The translations under genes were made by a program, and so were the position numbers. From Gigaspora margarita (lineage: Eukaryota; Glomeromycota; Glomeromycetes; Diversisporales; Gigasporaceae), in assembly GCA_009809945.1 (NCBI GenBank), contig WTPW01000637.1, positions 134,650 to 198,649 of the forward strand: 64,000 nucleotides of DNA, in the 5' to 3' direction. The notes beneath the pieces are model-generated. The model worked only from the letters and a program-made list of their open reading frames with translations. It searched no databases and was not told the origin of the DNA. Positions 23,080 to 35,418 of this stretch are shown here, one piece after another. Numbering within the stretch: position 1 is the stretch's first letter; every line of letters starts with the position of its first letter.

Positions 23080-25982
23080 ATGGATCCCGCACAAGTACCT
23101 AATCTTTATAAGCAGCAACGGGGGCCTCCGAAGGTTAGCTTATATTTCCTTCTCTTTTTTTTGATTTGCCATTTATTTGCCTAACGATTTGTATATGCTA
23201 TTATCAGATTAAAAATAAAAATCCTGCCCCGATCCAAATCACAGCTGAACAAATCCTTAGGGAAGCTAAAGAGCGTCAAGAGGCAGCTAAGAAAGCACCT
23301 CGTCAAAAGATTTCGGATTTAGAAGAATTATCAGAGTATCGTTTACGTAAAAGAAAAGAATTTGAAGATACCATTAGAAGAAATCGCTTAAATATTGGAA
23401 GCTGGTTAAAATATGCTGCTTGGGAAGAAAGCCAAAAGGAATTGAATCGGTATTAACAGTTCTATATTAATTTAATCGATTTTTTTAAACTATCTTCTCA
23501 TTGATTAACTTTTGATACTTAGAGCACGTTCAGTGTACGAAAGAGCACTCGATGTGGATTCTCGAAATGTAACACTCTTTATTAAATATACTGAAATGGA
23601 AATGAAAGGTCGTAATGTAAACCATGCGAGAAACTTATTTGATCGTGCTGTGACTTTGTTACCACGGGTAGATCAATTTTGGTAAATATTCTTTGATTCA
23701 GCTTGTGATTTTGTACAAACTGTCTAACTGCTTATAATTTGTAAAGGTATAAATACACTTATATGGAAGAAATGTTGGGCAATGTGGCAAGTGCTCGTCA
23801 AATCTTTGAACGTTGGATGCAATGGGAACCTGATGAATCGGCATGGAATTCGTACATAAAAATGGAAAAGAGATATGATGAAATTGATAGAGCCAGAGCA
23901 ATTTATGAAAGATTTGTTAATGTACATCCAGAACCAAAAAATTGGCTTAAATGGATAAAATTTGAAGAAGAGCAACATAATTTAGGTATGTAATTAATGT
24001 TCACATTTTAATTAAAAAAAAATTTTTTTTTTTAATTGACTGAACTTTTTATTAATAATTTTCAGAAAAATGTAGAGAGATATTTAGTCATGCAATTGAA
24101 ACTTTGGGTGATGATCATATGGATCAGAAAATTTTTATTGCTTTTGCGAAATTTGAGACTAGATTAAAAGAGGTTGGTTAATGGGAGTGCTTTATATTAA
24201 TTAATATAATATTACAACAATAAAAAAATTAATTTAGTATTATTTAATATTACTAGTTTGAAAGAGCTCGGGTTATTTATAAGTATGCTTTAGAAAAGTT
24301 GCCTCGATCAAAATCTGAATCGCTTTATAATGCATATACGCAATTTGAAAAACAATATGGTGACAAAGATGGAATTGAAGATGTTGTCGTTGGGAAACGA
24401 AGGGCTCAATATGAAGAGGTATACATCAATCTAACTTAATTCACATATGTTTGCCTATATTCATACTATCCATTATATAAAATCTGTATTATAATAGGAA
24501 TTAAAGACGAATCCAAAGAACTATGACATATGGTTTGATTATGCACGATTAGAGGAGAATGCAGGTGATTCAGAGAAAGTTCGAGAAATATATGAACGAG
24601 CAATTGCACAAATGCCGCCAACACAGGAAAAGAGATTTTGGCGACGATATATTTATTTATGGATTTACTACGCTCTTTATGAAGAACTAGAAGCAATGGT
24701 AGGATTAGTACGATTATTATTTTTATTTAACAATTTCATATGAATTGATTGAAATTTTCTTTTCGTACTCAAATGTTTATACAGGATTATGAACGGACGA
24801 GACAAATATATCAAGAATGCATTAAATTGATCCCTCATAAAAAATTCACATTTGCAAAGATATGGCTACTTTACGCTCAATTTGAGGTACGGCAGCTGGA
24901 TTTACAAGCTGCCAGGAAGACATTGGGACATGCCATAGGTACCTTTAAATCTCAATCGTTATATTAATATTTGTTGTAATTTAATGCATTCTATATCACA
25001 AGTTTTTGTTCTTTTATTATAGGTCTTTGTCCAAAAGACAAGCTTTTTAAAGGATACATTGAATTAGAGTTGCAGGTAATAAGTTGGTTGTTTGAATGCT
25101 TTTATTAAGTAATGAAAATTTACTGACTTTAATACGATTACTATTTAAAGCTTCGAGAATTTGACCGATGTAGAATTTTATATACAAAATATTTGGAACA
25201 TAATCCAGCAAATTGTTATGCATGGATAAAATTTGCAGAATTAGAAAGAATGTTAGGTGATTATGATCGTTGTCGTGCAATTTTCGAACTTGGTGTCGAA
25301 CAACCTATATTGGACATGCCGGAATTATTATGGAAGGCATATATTGACTTTGAATTTTCTGAAGAAGAATTTAACAAAACAAGACTGTTATATGAACGAT
25401 TATTGGAAAAGACTGGTCATGTTAAAGTTTGGATTAGTTTTGCACAGTTTGAATTAAATGCTGATGAAGGAGATCGTGAGGCAGCCATTGAAAGAGCTCG
25501 TAATGTATTTGAAAAAGCCTATGACAATATGAAGGAAAAAGAATTAAAAGAGGAGGTAAAATACATATATATAATTTATATGCTCTTTTATTCAAGTCGT
25601 TAACTGCTTTACATTTCTATATTAGCGCGTTCTACTTCTTGAATCCTGGAAAGAATTTGAGAGCAATAATGGCACACAAGAGATGTTATCTGCTGTTGAC
25701 GCGAAAATGCCGAAAGTGGTTAAGAAACGACGCAAAGTGGAAGAAACTGAAGGACAAGGTGTTGTATGGGAAGAATACTTTGATTATATCTTTCCCGACG
25801 ATCAAGCACAGCAACCGAATTTCAAACTGTTGGCTATTGCACACGCTTGGCGCTCACAGGTTTGTTTTATTTAATAACTAAGTTTTGATGTCTTAAAATA
25901 TTTGCATCACTAACACATTACATCAAATTTATATTTCATTGTTTAGCAAAACGAACTTCAAAATCAATCATCATCATCTTGA
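23080..25982 (+). CDS. CLF1: pre-mRNA-splicing factor Clf1 / crooked-neck-like 1 (12 exons)
   Basis: Clf1/CRNKL1 is a scaffold of the Prp19 (NineTeen) complex; its HAT (half-a-TPR) repeats form the arch that holds the active spliceosome together in the nucleus. Exons: 23080-23133, 23208-23449, 23523-23681, 23747-23985, 24066-24172, 24257-24418, 24498-24698, 24785-24938, 25023-25075, 25151-25555, 25626-25859, 25947-25982. All borders are GT-AG and keep the frame. The product is 681 residues, about the family length. HAT repeats run from near residue 55 to ~620, with the W-x-x-[YF]-A/x-x-[FW]-E pattern ([49 protein letters not shown]). The N-terminus keeps the family [19 protein letters not shown] line, and a basic [11 protein letters not shown] near the C-terminus may be a nuclear signal. 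The last exon adds [10 protein letters not shown]. Confidence 0.95.
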
Positions 25983-26672
25983 GTTGCCGGATTTTTTTAA
26001 GGGTAAGGTGTACGTAGGTCATATAGGATTTTTAGTGGTACAATAGGATTTATATAGAAAAAAAATAAAAATATGCTACTAATAACCCTTTTTTCAATTG
26101 TAATTAATTTTGACTAAAATTTTATAATATATAGAACAAAATGCACATTTTATAATAATAAAATTTTAATAAAATATATATTTAAAAAAAAATTATACTT
26201 ATATATATTGTAAAGTTTCTCTCAGTTGGCGCAAATTTCTCCCAGTACACATAATGATTGATTTTGATTGTTAGAATCAAAATTCAAATGATTTGGCTTA
26301 AAAGAAAAAATCTATATATAATTTACAATTTGTCCTTAAATCGGATCCGACCTAGTTGCGGCCAAGCTCTTCTTTTGACTTACGACATTACTATGTAATT
26401 TGGGTTGGGAATCGGGTTTACTAATTTGGATTAACCCAAACCAAAAATATACGTCCCATTTTCGATCATAATGATAATGTGTTATACAGTATCACAGTAT
26501 TAAAAAATTCTATATGTGAGTAAATATCAATCCGGTCCAGGACTGAATAGATAATGAATTAAATACGACTTAGTGACGCATTTAAACAGGGAGAATGCGA
26601 CTTAGATGGCATGTAAAATTTTATTTGTACAATTAATTATCAATTCAAGAATGGGGTAAATCATTAGTATAG

Positions 26673-26905
26673 AGGTCATTAAATCCGATTGGTCAATACA
26701 TACCCCGCATATATTATCTGACGTTGAACGAATTATTGGCCACGAAAACGAATCCGAATACATATTCTCAAACTACACCTTTCGCTTTATATACTGTCAA
26801 AATAATCACGAAAACGGAGGAATAACCATGAGGGTTAGCTATATGACGTTGTTCTTTAAATTTAGTTGTTATTTATACTATATAAGCATCTCTAAAATAA
26901 AAGAA
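26673..26905. repeat. left arm of a 2.7-kb-spaced inverted duplication
   Basis: Roughly 165-230 bp matches the reverse complement of 29185-29388 at high identity. Shared phrases include AAATCCGATTGGTCAAT, CACCTTTCGCTTTATATACT, AAAACGGAGGAATAA and CATGAGGGTTAGCTATATGA, and more weakly TCTCTAAAATAAAAGAA. A TATA-like TTTATATA sits within both arms. The Tim13 gene lies between the arms. The arms have no terminal repeats of a transposon that I can see. Confidence 0.7.
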
Positions 26906-26915
26906 AGAATAAATA

Positions 26916-27110
26916 TTTTTGGTGCAGGGTGCACACTGGTACACCCTATAGTAGCAAATACAAATAACAATTAGAGTTAGGTTTAAGGTTAGGATTAGAA
27001 TTTAAAGTAACATTGCAAGAGGAGCACTTTTTGTTAAAAATGCAACAGGGGTTACTCTAGTAAAATTTTAAGAAACATAAAAGGGGTGCACATAGTGCAG
27101 GGTACACCAA
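26916..27110. mobile_element. candidate MITE with TTTTTGGTG ends
   Basis: Inverted ends ATTTTTGGTGCAGGGTGC and GCAGGGTACACCAAAAAT. ATAAAT is present on both sides. The interior includes a GTTAGG-rich stretch. Class not assigned. Confidence 0.5.
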
Positions 27111-27364
27111 AAATAAATGCCCTAATTTAACATTCTAATTAAAATTGTTTTATAGCACTAACTAGTTAAAATATTGCATCACTTTTCATTGATTTATATC
27201 TATTATTTGAATACATCACTTATTATGTACTATATCTCTGATATATATTAGATGATGCACACAAAAGTATGATTCAATGTATATACAAACAGTAATGATC
27301 AAAAGCTTATATGTGAATTATTATCAATAGGGATTTTGAAAAAGAAGATCAGCTAGATTTTTCA

Positions 27365-27985
27365 TTATTGATCTGTAAAACTATTTCCACTCTGCAAACT
27401 ACTTTCTTTCTGGACGCGACCGATGTACGCACGAGACACGATATTCCATGCATCCATATAACGGTCCATGCATTTGGCAATACAAGTCTGTTAAATAAAA
27501 AAAAGAATGATTACGATAAATATAAATTCGAATCGTTATCATTAGGTCTAAAATAAATGAATTAAATAAATAAATAAATACTTGTTCCCCACTTTCTAAC
27601 TTATACCCTGGTTTCGTGATACATTTTGAGAAACATTTTTCATTAATTTTCTGTTTAATTTAACCGATCAAACAATCGATTTTTAAATTACTCTCGTATA
27701 TTAACATTTCACAGAAGGATATAAAGAAAATGTAGTGCCTGAAACAACCAACAAGAAGCTTCAATTATATGTCGCGTACGTTAATGAGTTCTTGAGCATT
27801 GGCAAGTGCTAATTCATTTCTAACTTGATCCATTACCGCCTGTTTTCGGTTTTCTCTAATATCAAATAATGTCACCCCACTTTAACTAGAATACTCTCTT
27901 TTTTTTTTTTCTCACGACAAATTTCCTGTAATTATACTCACTGATTACCAGAAGCCAGGCTATAATCACTAGAGTAGCTGCTCAT
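27365..27985 (-). CDS. TIM13: mitochondrial intermembrane-space chaperone Tim13
   Basis: Tim13 pairs with Tim8 as a small hexameric chaperone that escorts hydrophobic precursors across the intermembrane space to the TIM22 or SAM complexes. The four exons are too short for an open-frame search: 27985-27942, 27855-27780, 27650-27582 and 27487-27365. All are GT-AG and in frame, giving 103 residues. Exon 2 encodes [18 protein letters not shown], exon 3 [13 protein letters not shown] and exon 4 [20 protein letters not shown]. The twin CX3C pairs (CFSKC and CIAKC) form the two disulfides of the family. There is no cleavable presequence, as expected for Mia40-dependent import. Its 3' end faces the 3' end of Clf1. 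Confidence 0.95.
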
Positions 27986-28224
27986 TTTATTAATATTCTT
28001 TAGTGGTTGAAAAAAGATTATCGAATGACAAAATCATTTTATATTTTTTTTTCTGCATCTCGATTGGCTAATTTTTATAGATCATTTCGTGATTTTACAA
28101 GATCTGATTGGCTAATAGACTTACAGTTAAGTAAAATACTTAGGAATATAACAGTATTAAATAAAAGATGCATTTTTTTAAAAAATTTAATAATTACAAT
28201 AATCTATTACTTTGGCTAATAGTT
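27986..28224. promoter_or_regulatory. 5' flank of Tim13
   Basis: AT-rich sequence upstream on the minus strand, between the Tim13 start and a hAT MITE. Two ATTGGCTAAT phrases (about 28062-28071 and 28106-28115) include CCAAT-like boxes on the minus strand (complement of ATTGG). The regulatory role is inferred. Confidence 0.35.
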
Positions 28225-28232
28225 ATTGCCAT

Positions 28233-28660
28233 TAGGGTGGTGGGCACGGGGTCCATGGGCATGCCCCCCTAGGCATGCCTAGAGGCATGCCTTTGAGCTA
28301 GAAGGCATGCCTCTATCATGTGATCAAAGGCGATCGATTATGTAATAATATACTGCCCTGATTGGCTATTATAATAAATATAGATTGGCTTTTTTTATAT
28401 AGAAGTACTATTCTAGTAATGTGATACTTTTTTTAATTAAATATTTAAAGCTATTGAGCTTTATTATATCAAAATTTATTGCTATAATTAATTCATTATA
28501 TGATTCATATCTATCTTTATTAAAGTTGTATGCTAATTACTTTTAGTAATACAGAAATTTCATATGATTTATATATAAAAGGCATGCCCTGGAGGCATGC
28601 CTTAGCCTGAGGCATGCCCCTAGAGGCATGCCCAAAAATTTTTCCGTGCCCCCCACCCTA
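28233..28660. mobile_element. hAT-type MITE with GGCATGCC clusters, 428 bp
   Basis: Ends TAGGGTGGTGGGCACGG and CCGTGCCCCCCACCCTA. A perfect 8-bp duplication, ATTGCCAT, lies at 28225-28232 and 28661-28668. Just inside each end stand four to five GGCATGCC palindromes spaced by CCTAGA/TCTAGG-type linkers. The centre is plain AT-rich DNA. The end of a related element (GGCATGCCTAATTTTTTACC) occurs at about 29088-29158. Confidence 0.9.
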
Positions 28661-29184
28661 ATTGCCATACATATAATTCGACTAGATTTAAAAAAAAAAA
28701 TCGATATCTTAAATTTTAAATAACGATCTATGCGTGCATGAAGAGCTTTGTATCAAAACTAAATAATAAGAAAAATAATTAAATTAATATGCTGTGACTA
28801 GGCTTGTAAGCGAGTTTGTTCTCAAGATGGATAGTACATTTAGTTTATACTTGCTAGACGGAGCTGTAGATTTTAATATTGACGAAAATCGAAACTGGGT
28901 TCAACTTTTGTACTGGTCGAAACTATTGTGGAAGATAGGTTTGAGTTTCGCGTACTTTTTACTTGCAGTTGTTTACTATTCTTTTAATTTAGTTACTGCC
29001 TAGTCATATGACATAAATGTCATCTGATTGGCTAGTATGGTCATCAAAAAAAAACAGAAAGCAATTGTTTGATATTTTCTATACAAAAAGGGCATGACTA
29101 TAGGCACAAGAGGCATGCCCTCAGAGGCATGCCTAATTTTTTACCCGTACCTCGAACCCTACTTATAAGAGACCTAACTACAAA
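28661..29184. other. intergenic with a truncated GGCATGCC element
   Basis: The right end of a related element is visible at about 29088-29158 (GGCATGCCCTCAGAGGCATGCC, then ACCTCGAACCCTA). No matching left end was found. The 69-codon frame at 28794 has no family resemblance. Confidence 0.45.
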
Positions 29185-29388
29185 AAAAAGCTATTCTTTT
29201 ATTTTAGAGATTAAAAAAAAAAAGTCATATAGCTAACCCTCATGATTATTCCTCCGTTTTCGTGAATATTTTGATAGTATATAAAGCGAAAGGTGTAGTT
29301 TCAGAATATGTATTCGGTCTCGTGGCCAACAATTCGTTCAAAGTCAGATAATATGTGTCAATGATTGACCAATCGGATTTATGACCGC
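29185..29388. repeat. right arm of the inverted duplication (partner 26673-26905)
   Basis: Carries the reverse complement of the left arm (for example GTCATATAGCTAACCCTCAT and GTATATAAAGCGAAAGGTGT). The arms differ by scattered substitutions, so the duplication is old. Confidence 0.7.
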
Positions 29389-29705
29389 TATGCTTAAATC
29401 ATTAAATTGCTACGATTCAAAACATTCATTTAACCCAAAATCATTTCATTGAAAAATCAGTATTATTTCATTTTCGGTTTCACAATGTATGCGGCATAAG
29501 CCTTTATTGATGATTTTAATCTAAATTAATGCTTCGAACAGGAGCATTTCAACCGACAATCATCGAAAATGTGTTACCAATTCTTGGGATACGAGCATTT
29601 TAATTCAATTTTCGTATTGCAAGCATTTAACAAGTATATTTTCAAGAACTGTTGATTCGCTTTTGATGAATTTGGTTTTAAATGGATCCTGAGGTTTGTT
29701 TAAAC

Positions 29706-29845
29706 CAGTGTTGGCAATTTTACCGTCCAAACATATTAGTGGCCGGCCAAAAAACGGCCAATTCGGCCAAATTCATATTTTTTTGGCTAAATTGGCCAAT
29801 TTTTTGGCCGAAACGGCCAACAAACCGATAAAATTGCCAACACCG
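29706..29845. mobile_element. hAT-type MITE, 140 bp, CAGTGTTGGCAATTTTACCG ends
   Basis: Long inverted ends (CAGTGTTGGCAATTTTACCG; right end CCGATAAAATTGCCAACACCG). 8-bp flanks GTTTAAAC (29698-29705) and ATTTAAAC (29846-29853). The interior is built from GGCCAA and TTGGCC words. CAGTG with an 8-bp duplication fits hAT. Confidence 0.9.
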
Positions 29846-29853
29846 ATTTAAAC

Positions 29854-31629
29854 CCAGTATCACTTATAATAGCCATTCTCAAATTACATATGATAAGTAT
29901 ACCATTTTTTTTGTCGTCAAACTGTAACACGACCAGGAAAATTCCAACGCCCGTTTGGAAATTTGCTTTTCATGCACTAAACTAAGGTTTTCCTTGAGCG
30001 ATTATTATTGTATAACCATTTAACTTCTAATTTAATCTAATTGCTAACTTCAACAAAATGAAATTTTATTGCAGTATAAGAAATTCATTACGCAGACATA
30101 AATTTTATGGTAAAGCTGCAAGTACTCTTTAGAATCTCTATCAAATGAATAAAGTTTCAAAAACCTCTTTTCCAATACAAATTAAAAAACGTATACAATC
30201 CTGATGAAATTGGATTGTTTCTATCGAATGCTACATTTGGCAAAAAAATAAAGAGCCCTTTTTTTTTAATGTCTCTAAATAGGAAAAACATGAAAAATAT
30301 CATTATTAGAAGTGTGGTAACTTGCCGTAATAATAATGAATTGCGGTAAAAAATGCCGTAACATCTAATTATTATAGTTCTGTATTCTTTTACTTGAGGC
30401 TCTGTTATTGCTTATTGTATTTTTTTATTTTGTTATAGTAAAAATTTAAAAAAAATACAAATACTGTAACTTTAATTTTAATAATTAATGTTCTTATTAA
30501 TTATATATATTACTACAAGATAAACCACAGTTTACAAGTACTATTTCTGCAAATACAGTCTCCCTAAATGCAACCTTTTTAAATGCATAATATTTATCTG
30601 GCCCTTTGATAGATTTAATAAATAAATACGTATTCTTTTTTTTTTATATATATTAAATGAAGCCGCAGTTGATTTATTACATCTACATACATATATACAT
30701 ATTAATACATAATTATAGAAACTAAACTTTAGGTATTAACTATTTATTCTTAGCTCAAACTTACTAGAGCCTTCTATATTTTCACTATATAACTAATCTG
30801 GATTTTATACATTCTCAACTAACTGCTATTTGGTATTTTATGTCTACTACTCCATCCATACTACCTTATATAGACTTCCAAATTGGTGTTTATATCTGAG
30901 TAGATGTTTTAAGCTTCTAGTTTAGTATATCTGCTTGTAATATTAATTGCTTGGTATAATTCTTACTATAGTGTATAATATTTAAAACTAAAATCATGTG
31001 ATTTTGTTCTATTTTGAAAATTTTATATAAATTTTGATATTTCATGATTTTTTTAACTTTTGATTGGCTAATATTTGATTTTATATTTTAAGTTGCTAAA
31101 ATTAATTGCCTAAAAATTTTTTAAATTTTATTTTTTAAAATTGACAAATTATAGGAGACAAAATCACATGATTTGTTCTATTTTTGGTAATTTTTATTTA
31201 TCATATCCCTTAGTCTATAACACTGACAAATTTACCTGTTTATTTTAAAATTTTTAATAAAATTTTAAATATTGATTTTAGCTATATCTTTTTTAAATAA
31301 AAAATATATTTTGAGTTTTGTTTTAATAACTTTGTTATAAATTTTTTTAATAGATAAGTTATATACAATGCATATGATATATTACCTGTAAATTATCTTT
31401 GTATCAATAAAATTTTGTTTTCGTTAGTTAGAATTAGAATAAGTATTTAGATTAGAATTAGGGTTTAGTAGTTATATAGTAAAATCACTTAAGAAAAACT
31501 TTTTATTAGAGCACAAAAGATAGTTTCCTAAGTAGATTTTGAGTAATAAGCAATTTTTGATAAAATGAATGTTTGTTTTGAATTTTTTGATTATATTATA
31601 TTATAAAAAATCCTGAAATCTGATTGGTT
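29854..31629. other. AT-rich repeat-compartment sequence, no gene seen
   Basis: Low-complexity sequence where C is rare on both strands. From about 31000 the text resembles segments near 37250-37560 and includes degenerate GGGTTTAGTAG / TTAGAATTAG runs. No coding or RNA gene could be supported. Confidence 0.4.
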
Positions 31630-32354
31630 GGTCCTGTGAGTCGATAGCATTGTAGTTGTGCTCCCAGAATAATAGCTGCTTCAAACGCAAGATCGCCAGT
31701 TCAAGCTCTACGAATAGTAGAATTAACTATACAAGGTCAGGAGATAGATATGACCTGAACTAGGATGCTAGGACCACATTTGGATGGCTCAGCCACATTC
31801 TGTAAGTGGTAGTTATGGAAATTCCCAATTTGGATACTGCCAGTGAAATTCCAGTTGCATTTGGAAACTTCTGGTAAAATTCCGGTTGAAGAAAAATAAA
31901 GTTGGTTTTCTAGAAATGTAGTACGATATTATGGGCCGATTCAGTTAAGGAACATAGTATGACATCTTGAATTGAGACAATTTGCGAGAAAACCTAGTAC
32001 GAAAACTGAAATATTGGTTGTGTGGAATTATAGTACAACAGCTCAAAGGGCTGCGAGTTGTAAGGAATCGTAAGTATGGCAACCTGGATAAGGTTGGAGG
32101 AACCGAAGTATAGCAATTGAATCGAGCTGTGTGTGTAGAACTATTACACGATTTGAATGTGATCATTATGTAAGGAATCATAGGAGCTTTCGAATTAGAA
32201 CACTTTCGGTGAAATTTCGGTTGATTAGAAAATACATATAACTATAAAATGTAGAGGACCTGGTTTAGCAGGCCCTGTTATTAAAAAGTTTAATAAAAAG
32301 TGCACTATTCTGCACTCAGGAAGGTATAGGACCTATCCTGGTTTAAAAAAAAAA
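31630..32354 (+). mobile_element. tRNA-derived SINE, family S1
   Basis: The head GTCCTGTGAGTCGATAGCAT and a box B-like CCAGTTCAAGCTC align to the SINE at 559. The tail ends in an A-run. A 12-bp direct repeat, ATCTGATTGGTT, lies at 31618-31629 and 32355-32366. Its body differs from the copy at 559 in much of its middle. Confidence 0.8.
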
Positions 32355-32366
32355 ATCTGATTGGTT

Positions 32367-33306
32367 TGCGTAATACATAAGCTATTATCACTTATATAAC
32401 AAATAACTTAGCAATTTTTTAAAATTATTAAAAATTTTAGTATAGTAAATAAATTGCAACTTTATTAAAAAAAGCTTAAAACACAAACCATCTTTTTTTT
32501 ATTAAATTAATACTAATTAACTAAAACTACTTATTAATAAAAAAAATATTGTTTAATTTGTGATCCATATGCAGATCAGTAAATTTTAATATTAAAATGC
32601 GAGAATAATTAACTTAAAGGTTTTAAACATGTATTAAAATCTACTAAAATTTGCTAGATCTATTTTTTTTTACATGTCCAAATACAAAGAATATACAATT
32701 TTATTACTTTTTTATAGTATTTGGAATAAAAACTTGTATTTTGGGCTTTTTTGCTGGCTTTCTCAACCTATTAATAAAGCAAATGAAACAATCTTGCTAT
32801 ATCCTATTCAATTATATTTCAAAAGATTAGTTATATTAAAAGCATATGAATTTATTACTGAAGTAGTTCAATCTAATTCTGCTTTTGATCTATACTATGA
32901 GTATATTATAAATATAATAAGATTCAGAGTAATATATGCAAAACAGCAACAGTAGCTATTTCTTTTGTATATTATTAACTTTTCAAAACCAAAATAAAAT
33001 TTTTAGATTCAAAAGTTCAAGATTTGATAAAACAATTATTATAGAAAATTATTATTAGATTTACTCTTTCATTCTTATAACTTTTAATTAGAATCTTTTG
33101 GATTTGGTTAGTAAGAATTGGGTGCTCTAATAAAATTATAACTAATTTAGCATCTCTAGATTTAAATCAGTCTTCATATATTAATATAATAAAAATTAGA
33201 CTTTGTTTTTTCAAAAAATTAATAAAAATTACTGCAGAGTAACAATTTACTATAAATCCAATACATGTATAGATTTTATTAAACAAAATTCAGATTTAGT
33301 TAGGTT
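32367..33306. other. degraded AT-rich sequence
   Basis: A 93-codon open frame at 32674-32955 has a protein-like composition (SIWNKNLYFGLFCWLSQPIN) and may be a remnant of a transposon gene. I cannot assign it, and no partner exons were seen. Confidence 0.3.
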
Positions 33307-33601
33307 AGAACCCAGATATCTCTCATATAGATCATAACTAGATTTTGGCCAATTTTGATCTAATTTGCTAAAAATAACAAAACTATATTTTGTTAAATAA
33401 TTTTTGATTCAGTAATCAGAATTGGATAAACTTTTTTTTGTTGAATATACCTTACTAAGAGCTTTATTTTTAAAAAAAGTTCATTCAAATTGGACTACAA
33501 GATGCCAAGATAATTGTTAAAAACTGTTTTTTGCTTCTTAAATTTTGGGGTTTTTGCTAAAATGTATAATGATGACCTCTGTACTAGAAATCTGGGGCCC
33601 T
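33307..33601. mobile_element. hAT-type MITE family A, copy 1
   Basis: About 295 bp with ends AGAACCCAGATATCTC and GAAATCTGGGGCCCT, and imperfect 8-bp flanks GTTAGGTT/GTTGGGTC. The interior matches the other family A copies (TCATAACTAGATTTTGGCCA, then GCCAAGATAATTGTTAAAAA). Confidence 0.8.
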
Positions 33602-33609
33602 GTTGGGTC

Positions 33610-34668
33610 AAAAATTGGAATTCTATAGAAATCAACTTTTTAAATTAACTAATTAATATATAAAAAACCTTATACAAGTAGCTCAAATCCCATATTGTAC
33701 CTTGAATAAATAGAATAATAAAGAAATAATAACTAATATTTACAATTACTACCTTAAATATCATATAATAATAAATATAAATTGGTATACAATTAGTTGA
33801 AATAAACAAATACAATTATTAAATTAAGATCAATCCTGTAGCTAATCTACCCAATAGAATATGAAATTGGAAATTAAAAATTTTAAGCCTAGAAAGCAAT
33901 ATTAAAAAATATTAGTTGTTTTAATACTATCTTATATAAAAAAGATCAGTTAAAAGTAAGTAGCTTTTTTAATAAATTTTACAATTTATATATATACTCA
34001 ATTAATGTGAATCAATTTCTATACTTTAAGTTTTGGTCTTGGTCTTTTACTCCAAATAGTAATAGAAGTTTTTTGTCTATATTGGATTTGTTATATTAGC
34101 TTTTTTATGAATACTTTTTAGAATTTTTTCATAATTCTTTGAAAATTAATAAATGTAGCATAGATGTGTATCAACAGGTATTATCTATAATTGCTAATGA
34201 TTTCAACTATAAAGTTATTAAAAAAACTTAGATATAAGTAGCCTATTTGAACTTATTACTACTGTACTAATTTTTACTTCTTTTTAAGCTTACTATTTTT
34301 TTAGATTTTGAATAATTTAATTTGTGCTACACAAAAGCATGCACATATTTATAGGCCCAAAGAATTAGTTACTAACAAACCAATAATTAGACATAAAAAA
34401 ATATTGTTAAAAAAATATACAATTACAATCTTTTTTAATAAACAAAGCTAATATCATAATAAGTTTATATAAAACTGATTCTATTACAAATAAACTAGTA
34501 TATTATCTAAAAAATTCAAAAAATATACTATAAACAAATTTTATAAGAAATACCCAGATAGAATGTGCCATACTAGTTTTTACACTAGATTAAAAAAGAA
34601 TAAATGCATATTGAGAAAATTTAAATAAATTATACTATATGTGTTTACAATATAGTTGTAAAATATTT
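33610..34668. other. degraded AT-rich sequence, no gene seen
   Basis: No transposon ends, RNA gene or coherent reading frame was recognised. Confidence 0.35.
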
Positions 34669-35418
34669 AATGGATATAGTGATCTAAAGAAGCGACCAGG
34701 TTGTTACCCCAAGTAGCAGGTCAAAAATTCAAATCCTACTAACAACAATAATGAAAAATTAGGCCTGTGTTATGGTAACTGTAGCTCATATTGGCTGGGT
34801 GAGAAACCTGTAACCTGGTTTCACCATCTTGAATGGGAGCTCTTGGGCACAATAGTATTGTTATACTAAAAATTCAAGAAACTAGAAAAATGGAAACCTG
34901 TTTGGGAAGTCCTAAATATGGAGGTAGATTAAGGTTTTTGATAGTGCTACCATAAAAAGGTTAGTACCAGATCCAAATGAATCTTATAAGAGCAAAAGAG
35001 GTACCTAGCGGTTTGAAGTGATACTGAACTGCAAGTGTCAGTATAATGCAGATGCATCAGTTACTAAAATCTATGAATAAATATGAAATGGGACATGGAT
35101 GTTTAATAGTACTTCTAGTCAAACTTAGATGAGACTAGTGTAACATGTTGCACTTGATTTTTCTAGAAGAAATGAAATGAGATTAAACTTAGTTAGAAAG
35201 TAGTATTATATGTATTGGGAATCAGAGAATTTAAATAGGCAACTTTTGTAGTTGGGTTGTAGATATGGTAGCTAGTGTAGAACCTTTGCACAAACTATTT
35301 CAATTAGGTACCAAAAGTGCATATGTGGCTAGTTGTATCCTCATTCATGAATATAATGTAATATAAAAGAATTATAATAAAAAGCCTTAGCAAGACTGCC
35401 AAAGTTTAAAAAAAAAAA
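34669..35418 (+). mobile_element. tRNA-derived SINE, family S2, degraded
   Basis: The head GTGATCTAAAGAAGCGACCA with a box B-like ATTCAAATCC aligns to the SINE at 37833. The tail is AATAAAAAGCCTTAGCAAG then CAAAGTTT plus A-run, like the R1 retroposon tail. Imperfect 14-bp flanks (GTTGTAAAATATTT / GGTGTGAAATATTT) are visible. Many C-to-T type changes relative to the 37.8-kb copy. Confidence 0.75.

Larger units (their letters stand above)
25983..27364. other. intergenic between Clf1 and Tim13 (convergent genes)
   Basis: Holds a MITE-like element at about 26916-27110 (ends ATTTTTGGTG and CACCAAAAATA, AAATNNN-type flanks) and the left arm of an inverted duplication (26673-26905). The first ~300 bp are AT-rich and contain the 3' UTR of Clf1. 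Confidence 0.45.

Noticed and set aside
32674..32955. 93-codon frame with protein-like composition
   Set aside because: It could not be assigned to any family or extended by splicing; left as a possible transposon remnant only.
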